A DNA stretch of 64,000 bases. It comes from an uncultured Pelagibacteraceae bacterium (GTDB lineage Bacteria > Pseudomonadota > Alphaproteobacteria > Pelagibacterales > AG-422-B15). This document shows positions 18,761 through 28,700 of this stretch, piece after piece. The stretch lies in assembly GCA_902517885.1 (NCBI GenBank), contig CABYDZ010000001.1, forward strand, positions 62,001 to 126,000, given 5' to 3'. The translations under genes and the position numbers were made by a program. The notes below the pieces were generated by a model. It saw only the letters and a program-made list of their open reading frames with translations. It searched no databases and had not been told where the DNA came from. How positions within the stretch are numbered: position 1 is the first letter of the stretch; each line of letters opens with the position of its first letter.

Positions 18761-19825
18761 ATGGATTCAAACTTAGAAGCAAAAAAAGAAAAAGTTATTG
18801 ATCTCATTAATAAACTAGACGATGGCAGCTTTTCACTGATGTTGTTAATTCATATCTCTCGGTATCAAAATTTATTTTTACATACGGATTCTGATTGGGA
18901 AAACAGCCCAACCAATTGGTTAACGAAAGATAAACGACTACAAGATGAGTCTATTGGCGTTCTTTCGTTTATCATCCTTTATTCTCTTACCAATGCACAT
19001 GTGAATGCAGACCTTTTTCCTGAACATAGAAAGCAAATTAAGGCAATGCGTCTTGAAGACTTCTTGGATAATAATTTTTTTGTAGGTCCATATAAAAAGT
19101 TTATTGGAAAAAAAATATCTCTTAAAGTTCTCGAGGCATTTTTTTCTATACCCCGTGAAAATATAAGACGATACATAAATTCATTGATAGAGGCTGGGCT
19201 TGTAAATAAAGATAAAAAGTATGGTTACCTTTTAAACATGGAGGCGTATGTTCAATATATATTTACAGATTCTCTTAGTAAAATTATGAAGTCACTCATG
19301 AGAACATTCGATGATATTATCGTAAATCTTGAAGATAAGTATAAACTAAAATTAAATTTAAAATCTATTGGGACCATAAATCTAAAAAAAGTAAAGCCAG
19401 AAATCTGGAATCGGATAAGGTTACCCATGTATCACTTTTGGGTAAGAGTTTTAACACTGGAAGGCAATGATTTAAGCTTAACTCCTAATGATCGCGTTGT
19501 CTTGTCTGCATCAATCTATTTTAGGAAACGTACTGGAATATTAAATTTTAAAACTATTTCTGATTTATACGAAAATGATTATCTTTTACCGACTAATATA
19601 TCATCAATTTCTGAGGCATCTAGAATGCCGAGAGAAACTGTGAGGAGGTGCAGTAATAAGTTAATAAAGATTGGACATTTAGAAAAAAAAAGACGTCAAT
19701 TGTTTAGAATTAATTACGCACATAAAGATGGAGAAGTAGCAACATTTATCAAGAATAAGGCAATTACGACGCGTGATATGATGAATTTTTACTTTAGTAT
19801 TTACAATGATCTATCTCAGTCTTAA
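18761..19825 (+). CDS. Regulator candidate with duplicated winged-helix half
   Basis: 354 residues, soluble. Two similar blocks are visible. One is FFSIPRENIRRYINSLIEAGLVNKDKKYGYLLN near residues 128-160. The other is ASRMPRETVRRCSNKLIKIGHLEKKRRQLFRIN near 285-317. Each reads as the recognition helix and wing of a winged helix-turn-helix, and each is preceded by a matching helical segment (LEDFLDNNFFVGPYKK and ISDLYENDYLLPTN). The protein therefore looks like an internal tandem duplication that could bind a palindrome as a monomer. It diverges from the GlnT/GmaS-like gene. Its last four bases overlap the end of the convergent TolC-like gene. No known family name comes to mind. Confidence 0.7.
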   Translation: MDSNLEAKKEKVIDLINKLDDGSFSLMLLIHISRYQNLFLHTDSDWENSPTNWLTKDKRLQDESIGVLSFIILYSLTNAHVNADLFPEHRKQIKAMRLEDFLDNNFFVGPYKKFIGKKISLKVLEAFFSIPRENIRRYINSLIEAGLVNKDKKYGYLLNMEAYVQYIFTDSLSKIMKSLMRTFDDIIVNLEDKYKLKLNLKSIGTINLKKVKPEIWNRIRLPMYHFWVRVLTLEGNDLSLTPNDRVVLSASIYFRKRTGILNFKTISDLYENDYLLPTNISSISEASRMPRETVRRCSNKLIKIGHLEKKRRQLFRINYAHKDGEVATFIKNKAITTRDMMNFYFSIYNDLSQS

Positions 19826-22596
19826 ATTGAGCACATTAAAATAATTTCTTCATTGCACACTAGTTCAGCTTCAATAATGGAGCTATTTTGGGAACTTAAT
19901 TGTGTATCGAGCACTTCCAGCATAGACTTTGCTTCACTCATTGGAACTGGACCTACAATGACGGAGTAGTCGTTTTTATCAAATTTATCGACATTGATAT
20001 CATATTTTAGGAATCTGCTGTCAAATCCCATTACATCATAAATATAGTTCATAAAACTGAATGCAGAATTACCACGCGTATAAGATCCAATTTTTATATA
20101 AACAAATTCAGCATCGCTGGTATCAATTGTTAATTCAGTCTCTTCAATATCACTTGCTTGGGCACTAAATGCATTCGATACAACTTCTGTAGGTTCTTCG
20201 ATGAGTTGAGTTAGGTCTTCTAATGCTTGGGTTGCTTCTTCAGCCAATTTATTTTCTAATTCAGCAGTATTGTTCAGTTCTGTAAGTAACTCTCTTGCAG
20301 TATTGGCTTCTTCTACAAGACTGTTCTCATCAACAGTATTAATGATTTTCTTTTTTGGTAAAACGTTAATCAAGTCTAATGTTTCTTCAGTATTATTAAT
20401 TGTTGTTTCATCATTCGGTATGAGAGATGTATCTGCCTGGTTCTCAATTGTATCCATCTCTGTAATCGCTTCTTCTTCACTATCAATTGCAGATTCGTCG
20501 AGTATATTTTGAGCTTTTTTAAGTGTGTTATCTACTGAGTCTAATAAATCATTGAGACTATCGGCGTCATTAATCACCATTTCATTCGAAACTGCATACT
20601 CATCTAAATCAATTTTTGGCTCTTCAATAATTTCTGCAATCTCAGGAATTTCATCATTTGATTCTGAGACTTCTTCATTAGTTTCAATGTCTTTTTCAAT
20701 TGTGAGGTTGTTTGCTTCTTTTTTATCCAAACCTAACTGGATAAGTTTTTGCCTTGCACCTTCACCTTCTTGGGCAAGAAATTCACCCTCATCCATAAAT
20801 TGAAGCGTGAAGCTATCCTCAACAGATACAAGCGCATTTGCAACTGAAACTTTTAATTTTATGCCAGATACGTCACTAGGAGGATTGCCCACAAATGATA
20901 AATCAGAAGTTAAAAAAGCGAGCCATCTTGGTAAAGCGGTGCCATCTTCTTGTACAGCTTCATAACGCAATTTACCAGGCCCACTTATATTGAAAGTATT
21001 ATCAGAAATTTGGAATTTATTACTGCTTTGCTGAGTGTTAATCGGATCATTGATTATTAAAAGCATCGGATCTTGTTCATTGATGGGAATTTCTACAGTC
21101 GCTTGATAATTCATACCCCATTCAGCTAAATTCTTTTGAATATCATTACTTAGTTCTTCAATTGACATATTTTGATGATTTTCAGGCAAGATGTCCTTGC
21201 CAATTGAAGCATAAATCTGACCGATACTGTGCTGCATCTCTGAAAAAGCTAAATCTTTTCTTAACTCGGCAACTAAAAGACTCGCTTCTTCTCTGATAAC
21301 TTCAAGTTCACCAAACCGTGATACTTTTTGAGCATTTTGGACCTGTTTGCTTATTCTTTTGGCGACATCTAAATATCTTTGAGCTGTATCATATTCCTCA
21401 ATCGCGAGGTCGTAGTTGATATTGGATAAATGAACCTGAGACAGTACTGTCATTGCAATTGCTAAATGTCTTTCAGCGATCAGTTCTTGGTTAGCTTTAG
21501 AGGCCTTTCTTGTCGCTCCGACAGAGAAAATATCAAATAAATTACCTCCAATTGATGCTCCATATTCATAGGTGTCTTGGTTAAACAAGTAATTATTATT
21601 TGTATATCCGTAGGCAGCATTAAATTTTAAACTTGGAATAAGGGCTAACATTGCAGCTCGAGTATCTTTACTAGAGATCCTTTTTTGATAACGACTTTCC
21701 ATCAGCTCTGGCCTTGAAAGGAGAGCGACCTCTTCCATTGTTTGAATATCCATCTTAAGGTTTGTCAGGTAAGTGTCATTATCAGCAAGTGTAAATTTTT
21801 GATTAGGAAGCAGCCCCATCAGTGTCGCAAGCTCATTTTTCGAGTTTATAAGAGCGCGTTGCTGTGTTTGAAGAGTTCTCTGAACATCAAGTAGCTCTTT
21901 TTGATAAAGCAAAGAATCCATAGGAGCTGAAATTAAAAGCTCTTCAATATACTGAGAGTCAGCAAGGGCATCTTCTACTCTTTTTAGAAGTGGATTGAGT
22001 TTTTTTAGGAGATTTTCAGATGCTTGGGCTTTCCAATAAGACCTTATAATATCTCGAGTAATGTTTTGAATAGCTTTTCTCTCAAGTTCCTTTGCAATTA
22101 AATATCTGTCAGCTTGCTGTCCTGCTCTGATGTATGAAAGACCAAAATCCAATGCATTCCAGGTAAATTCAATGCCTCTTGTTTCCTGACTTTTATCTCT
22201 TGAGATTGTATAACTCTCTGTCCCATCGAGTGAGGGAGCAGTACCACCATCAGTCGTAACAGTTTTACTTAAAGAGGGCTGCAGCTTTGTGAATTCGGAA
22301 TAACCTGCACTTAAGGCAATGTCAGGAAGCATGTCAAATTTTTGAAGATCTCTTTGTCTGTTTGCTAAAGCAGACTCCATTACACTTATTCTAAGATCAC
22401 GATTATTTCTAATCGCTATTGCAATTGCGGTATGCAAGTCAATATTTTGCAATGATGTATCAACGGTTAGTTCAGTAATATCTTCAGCAATTGAAAAACT
22501 TAAAGTTTCTGCATCAATATTTTTTGGAGAGCGCGCACAGGCAGCGAGTGCGATAAATAGGCAAAATATAATTATTTTTGTACCAATTCTTTTCAT
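19822..22596 (-). CDS. TolC-like outer-membrane lipoprotein with cadherin-like and SPOR-like domains
   Basis: 924 residues, twice a normal TolC. A lipoprotein signal (IFCLFIALAACARS, lipid on Cys20) is followed by an outer-membrane efflux domain (about 50-470) with the usual two-repeat helical pattern: LHTAIAIAIRNNRDLRISVMES, then LLSRPELMESRYQKRIS. Residues 520-605 form one cadherin-like (CADG/He_PIG type) domain, GTALPRWLAFLTSDLSFVGNPP. A long acidic Glu/Asn/Thr linker of about 230 residues follows, then a C-terminal SPOR-like domain (FVYIKIGSYTRGNSAFSFMNY to SVIVGPVPMSEA). The linker and SPOR-like domain would have to lie in the periplasm and could touch peptidoglycan. Divergent from the giant surface protein; likely its exit channel. 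Confidence 0.85.
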   Translation of the reverse strand: MKRIGTKIIIFCLFIALAACARSPKNIDAETLSFSIAEDITELTVDTSLQNIDLHTAIAIAIRNNRDLRISVMESALANRQRDLQKFDMLPDIALSAGYSEFTKLQPSLSKTVTTDGGTAPSLDGTESYTISRDKSQETRGIEFTWNALDFGLSYIRAGQQADRYLIAKELERKAIQNITRDIIRSYWKAQASENLLKKLNPLLKRVEDALADSQYIEELLISAPMDSLLYQKELLDVQRTLQTQQRALINSKNELATLMGLLPNQKFTLADNDTYLTNLKMDIQTMEEVALLSRPELMESRYQKRISSKDTRAAMLALIPSLKFNAAYGYTNNNYLFNQDTYEYGASIGGNLFDIFSVGATRKASKANQELIAERHLAIAMTVLSQVHLSNINYDLAIEEYDTAQRYLDVAKRISKQVQNAQKVSRFGELEVIREEASLLVAELRKDLAFSEMQHSIGQIYASIGKDILPENHQNMSIEELSNDIQKNLAEWGMNYQATVEIPINEQDPMLLIINDPINTQQSSNKFQISDNTFNISGPGKLRYEAVQEDGTALPRWLAFLTSDLSFVGNPPSDVSGIKLKVSVANALVSVEDSFTLQFMDEGEFLAQEGEGARQKLIQLGLDKKEANNLTIEKDIETNEEVSESNDEIPEIAEIIEEPKIDLDEYAVSNEMVINDADSLNDLLDSVDNTLKKAQNILDESAIDSEEEAITEMDTIENQADTSLIPNDETTINNTEETLDLINVLPKKKIINTVDENSLVEEANTARELLTELNNTAELENKLAEEATQALEDLTQLIEEPTEVVSNAFSAQASDIEETELTIDTSDAEFVYIKIGSYTRGNSAFSFMNYIYDVMGFDSRFLKYDINVDKFDKNDYSVIVGPVPMSEAKSMLEVLDTQLSSQNSSIIEAELVCNEEIILMCSI

Positions 22597-22671
22597 TTAT
22601 TAAAGGTATCTTTTATCAACGGTTTAAAGAAGGGAATATAGACAAATGGCTAAAAACTCTAAAAAAATTTT

Positions 22672-22684
22672 GCCCAAAATGGGT
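22672..22684. promoter_or_regulatory. Second copy of palindromic operator candidate
   Basis: GCCCAAAATGGGT shares the 11-base core CCCAAAATGGG with the site at 18735-18747 (read on the opposite strand). It lies 76 bases upstream of the TolC-like start and 98 bases upstream of the giant surface-protein start, so it can serve either divergent unit. An A-rich tract precedes it. Confidence 0.55.
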
Positions 22685-22781
22685 TATTTAAGCTTATGAG
22701 AGTACCTTTAGAATTTCAGTAATGTATAAAGAAAAGGCTAAATGCCAATAATCATACTAAAGCGAGAAATTACATATAAAA

Positions 22782-25700
22782 ATGAGCAATAAACTTATTC
22801 AGGCTTTGGAACCCCGTCTTATGTTGGACGGTGCTGCAGTAGCAACTGCAATTGATGCGGTTGATGATTTAGCTCAGTTTCAAAAATCCGAAAGCGATAA
22901 ATCGTCTAAAGCAGATCACTTTAAAGTTGATAAAGATACTAAACTACCTTTTGTAAATGTAGACGCATCAGCTCAAAGTGCAAAATCAAGACAGATTATA
23001 TTTATCGATAGTACAGTTGAAGATATTGAAACTCTAATCAACAGTTTTGACAACAATACTGAAGTGCATGTCATACAAAGTGATCAAGATGGATTTGTTA
23101 CCATGCAAAATATTTTATCATCGCAAGAAAATATTGATGCGGTTCACGTCATTGGTCACGGTAGTGTAGGACAGATTGCATTTGGTACAGCTGTATTGAA
23201 CAGTAACACATTAAATGCTTATGAAAATATTCTCCAAGAGATTGGAACTAGTCTCTCAGAAAACGGAGACATTTTATTTTATGGATGTAACGTGGCAGCA
23301 GATCAAAGTGGTGAGATATTAATCAGACAAATTGCAGACATCACAGATGCTGATGTAGCGGCATCAGATGACATTACTGGTAAAGGCGGGGATTGGGACC
23401 TTGAAAAACACACAGGAATTATTGAAACTGAAAATGTTTCAGTTGTAGGTTATCAATATACCCTGAGTAACGGTGTAACGGCAACTCAAAATGCTGTTGA
23501 AATACATAATTCAAATATGAATTTCATGGCTGGCGGTGGATCCTATAATAATAACACTGGAGGTCAAACAGACTCTGGTGGAACCCGATACATCGTTACG
23601 CTTGAAAGAGGTAATGTGACAACTGGAAGTAATTTGGTTTTTGATTACGCTGTGGCTTCATCAAGTCACGATCCAGACAACGACGGCGCTGTTAACGTTT
23701 ATATGGTTTACCTGAATGATTATGTAAATAGAAGATCCTTAAACGATAGAGGTATTATAACGTTTGACAATGAAATTCTTGGTATCTTTACCACCCCTGA
23801 AAATACAATAGCAAAATCTGGTTATGATATGTCCACCGGTACTTATCCTCTAACAACCGGTTCTAAAAAAGTTCAAATGAGAGATTTGGAGTATCAAAAT
23901 GATGGAGTACCTCCAGGTGTAATGGGATCAGGAGATGCTTTTACCGTAACAGGTTCAAACAAAATTTTAACTATGGCTACAGATAATGGACTAAAAGGAG
24001 ACTTTATCAGGGTGGTTACCAGAGTTGCTTCTGATCCTGTAGTGGGTAATAACGACTCTGGCTATATTAACGAAGACTTAACATTAGATGTCTCTAATGG
24101 TGCAAGTGCGAATGATAGCACTCCAGACACATCTGGAGAGCACACAGGGGATGTTTTGCTTAATGATACTGGTGGTGATGGATCTGCTTTAAATGTGAGT
24201 GCAATAAATGGAGGGTCTCTTGGATCGCCAGTTGATGGAACTTATGGTCAATTAACACTCAATCCAAACGGTTCATATAGTTACGCAGCTAATAAAGATG
24301 CTGCTGATGACTTAGATCCTGGTGATATAGTAACTGATACCTTTACTTATACAGTTTCTGATGGAAGCGATACTGATACTGCAACAATTACAATTACAAT
24401 TGCTGGTGTGAATGATGCGCCAGTTGGAGCAGCTGATACAGGAGCGGTCAACGAAGATAAACAGCTCGAAGTCAGCGCAGGAAGTGGTGTTTTAGCAAAT
24501 GATACCGATGCGGACGACAATGCAAGCTTAGTAGTATCTGCTGTCCAAGGACAGTCTAGTAATATTGATTCAAATGTTACCGGTACGTATGGTACATTAA
24601 ATTTGGACGCAGATGGTTCATATACCTATATTGCTGATCAAAGTGCTGCAGACGGACTTGCTGCAGCAGCAACTGCAACAGACACATTTGCTTACACTGT
24701 TAGTGATGGCACCGCAACGAGCACGGTAAATTTGGTCATCACAGTTACAGGGATAGGACCTGAAGGAGTTAATGATACAGCTTCTGTAAATGAAAATGCC
24801 TTGCTTGATGCTGACAACGCATCGTCTACTGGCGTTCTGGCTAATGATGATGACAATGCTGCTTATGATAGCGAGAGTTTAGCTGTTACGAATATCAGTT
24901 CCGACTCCACAGGAAACAGTGGTAGCGCAACCCAAGGCGTGCTTGGTACCTATGGTACGCTTACTATGGCAGCTGATGGTACTTATACATATACGCCAAA
25001 CACAGCTGCTGCTGAAGCGTTAGATGCAAATGATCCTGCTACTGATGCCTTCACGTATACAGTAAAAGATGATGATGACAAGAATTCATCTACCGCAACA
25101 CTTACCATTTCAATTACTGGTCAGGATGACAACCCCGTTGGTGTCAATGATACAGGTTACATCAACGAAGATGGAACGTTGACTGTGTCAGACGGTGGCT
25201 CTGCTGTGACAGGAACAGACAGCAACAACAACAATGAAAGTGGTGATACTACAGGCGATGTTTTGCTGAATGACACTGATGCAGACGCAGGTGCAACTCT
25301 CGTTGTTTCTGCAATACAGGGTGGATCATTAGGATCAGGTGTGAATGGGACCTATGGTACGCTCACTTTATACTCAACCGGAAGATATACATATGTTGCA
25401 GATCAAAGTGATGCGGACGGACTTGCAGCAGATGCAGTTCAAACTGATGTCTTTACATATACTGTAAGCGATGGAGCTGGCGATACAAGTAACGCTAGTC
25501 TGACAATTACAGTAAAAGGTATTGGCCCCCAAGGTGTGGCCGACACAGCGTCTGTGGCTGAAAATGCAACGGTAGACAACAATAATGCTGCCACAAATGG
25601 AGTGCTCGCAAATGATGATGATAATGCATCATTTGACCAAGAAAGTCTTGCAGTAACTGCAATAACTGGCGCATCAGCAGGAACAGTTGGCGGTGACACA

Positions 25701-28700
25701 ACAGGAACTCACGGAACACTCTCAATCAATGAAGATGGTACTTATTCTTATGCAGCGACTAATGACGCTCTTGATCCTAATGAGCAAGTTACAGATGTAT
25801 TTACTTACACTGTAAAAGACGATGCGAATAAAAATGCAAGTACCGCAACGTTAACCATTACTGTAACTGGAGCAAATGATCCTATAACAGCTGTCGATGA
25901 TACAGATGCAGTATTTGCGGGATCTACAATTGATCGAAGTGAAACTGATACAGAAGAACTTGATCATGACGATACTGACCCTGATGGTGACGATGTTTCA
26001 GGCAATTTTACTATTACCGCTATTAGTCATGGTGGAGTTGCAAAGATAGTCGGCACAGAATTTGAGACAAGTAAAGGTACCATGACTATTTTTTCAAATG
26101 GTAGGTACACGTACTCTGCAAATAAAGCAGGATCCACTGACCTTGCAAATAACGCTATAACCACAGATACTTTTACTTACACTGTTCAGGATCACAGTGG
26201 TGGAGATACCGATACTGCTGATCTGGTTATTACAATAACAGGAACGAACAATACAGCACCAGTTGCTAATACCGACGCAGGTTATATTTTGGAGGATGGT
26301 CGTCTTGAAGTAACAGATGGTGCGACGGCAAATGATGCTACTCCGGATGCAACAGGAGAACATACAGGGGATGTCTTATTAGATGATACTGATGCGGACG
26401 GTGACACACTTACCGTTTCTGATATTTCAGGAGGGTCGGTGACCAATAATGCAAATGGGACTTACGGAACATTAGTAATTCAAAGTAATGGTAGTTATGT
26501 CTATACAGCGGATAAGGCTGCAGCAGATGCATTGGATGCTGATGATGTGGTTACTGATCAATTTACCTATACAATTAGTGATGGCAATGGAGGAACTGCG
26601 ACCTCGACACTTACCTTCACCGTAAAAGGAATTGATGATGATCCTGTTGGTGTAGCCGACACAGGAGCAGTTGATGAAGACGCTCAACTTCAAGTAAATG
26701 CTGAAAGTGGAGTATTATCAAATGATACTGATGCTGATGCGAGTTCAAGTCTGTCCGTGACCACAGTTAGTTCCAATAACACAAGTCAAAGTGGAAGTGC
26801 TGGCTCAGAAATTACAGGCGAATTCGGGTCCCTCACACTAGATTCAGATGGAAAATATACATACACGGCCAATACGGCAGCTGCTGATAATTTAGCCCAC
26901 AATGCAACGGCCACTGACGTGTTTACCTATACCGTCAGCGATGGTGCTGGAACAACCAGCAACACTACTCTAACAATTGCAGTGACAGGAAAGGGTCCTG
27001 TTGGCTCTGCTGATACTGCTGCAGTAAATGAAAACGTGTTACTCAGCAAGGATGCAGCAAGTGGTGTTCTAACAAATGATACTGGCGGAGATCAGGAAAG
27101 TCTTGCAGTTACTAATATTTCCTCAAATGATACCAGCGCAACAGGTACTGCTGGTCAGGGAGTGTTAGGAACATACGGTACTTTAACTATGGCTGCAGAT
27201 GGAAGTTATACATATACACCTAATACAGCCGCCGCAGAGGCTCTAGATGGTGGTGATACGGTTTCAGAAAAGTTTACCTATACTGTAAAAGATGATGAGG
27301 ATAAAAATTCTTCAACCGCTGAGCTTACAATTAATATTACGGGTGTTAATGATGCCATCGTTGCAGTTGACGATACGGATGCTGTTGATGAGGACGGCAG
27401 AGTTGATAGGTTAATTAGTGATGACCAAGAACTTGATCATGATGATACTGATGTTGATACAGATGATGTGAGTGGAAGTCTCACAATTACTGATATAAGA
27501 ACAGGTCCTAAAGATGGAACCGGAAATGATGGCGCGGTAGGTGTGGCGCTAACAGGAGAATATGGAACACTGACAGTGAATGATAATGGATCATACACTT
27601 ATATCGCTGATCAAGATAAATCAGATCAACTTCCCACAGGTCAAACAGGAACAGATACATTTACCTACACTGTGAGTGATGGTACTGAAACTTCGACTGC
27701 TCAACTGACTTTCACAGTCACCGGTATCAATGATAACGATCCAGTTTCTGTAGACGACACCGATACTGTAAACAGAGACGCAACGATAGATAGAACAGAT
27801 GGATCTACATTTGATCTAGCTATTGATGATACTGATGCAGACTCGGACACATTAACCATTACTGAAATAAGAAAAGGCAATACCAAAGGTGGGGGGGATG
27901 CTGGGACCATAGGACAACCGTTGGTCGGTGAATATGGAACATTAACGCTACAGGCAGATGGCAGTTATAAATATGCTGCTGACCAAGACTCAATTAACGA
28001 CCTAGGTCGTGGACAAAGTGTAATTGAGCATTTTAATTATACCGTATCTGATGGCTCAAGAACTACAACAGGACTACTTTCAATAACTGTAAATGGTATT
28101 AGTGATCCGCCTATTCCAACTGATGATGTTTTGGAGGCAGATGCCGGTGCACAATCAATTACAGAAGCAACTTCAGGGGTTTTGATAAATGATATAGATC
28201 CCGATGGCGACAGTATTTCAGTAGATACTATTAGAACAGGAGAAGAAACTGGAACAGGAACCTCAGGAACAATTGGAACAGCATTAACTGGAACATATGG
28301 TGATTTAACAATGAATTCTGACGGAAGTTACACCTATCAAGCGAATAATGCAAAGGCACTAAATCCTGGTGAAACTGCAACAGAATACTTTACTTATACT
28401 GCAACCGACGGCGAGTCTTCTGTTGAGGCACAAATAGCTATTACCGTGACAGGTAAAAATGATCCACCTGAAGTTTTATACCCTGTTCGAGATCCAAACG
28501 TAGTTACAGGTGAAAAATTTATTATCAGGCACAAACAAATTTTTGATGATCCAGATAGAGGTATTTATGACATCGCGGAATACAAAATTATTGATCCTGA
28601 AGATGGTACAGAAGTAAGTCTTCCTGATGGACTAAGACTAAAACAAAATAAACTTCATGGATCCATTAATACGCCTGGGACATACAGTATTACAATTAGA

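Noticed and set aside
25439-27910. Several minus-strand ORFs inside the giant surface-protein gene
   Set aside because: They are Ser/Ile/Cys-rich antisense frames of the repeat DNA, lack ribosome sites and mirror the VCBS units.
24036-28456. Repeat region considered as satellite or CRISPR-like DNA
   Set aside because: The units are 350-390 bases, in frame and encode VCBS domains; there are no short identical repeats with spacers.
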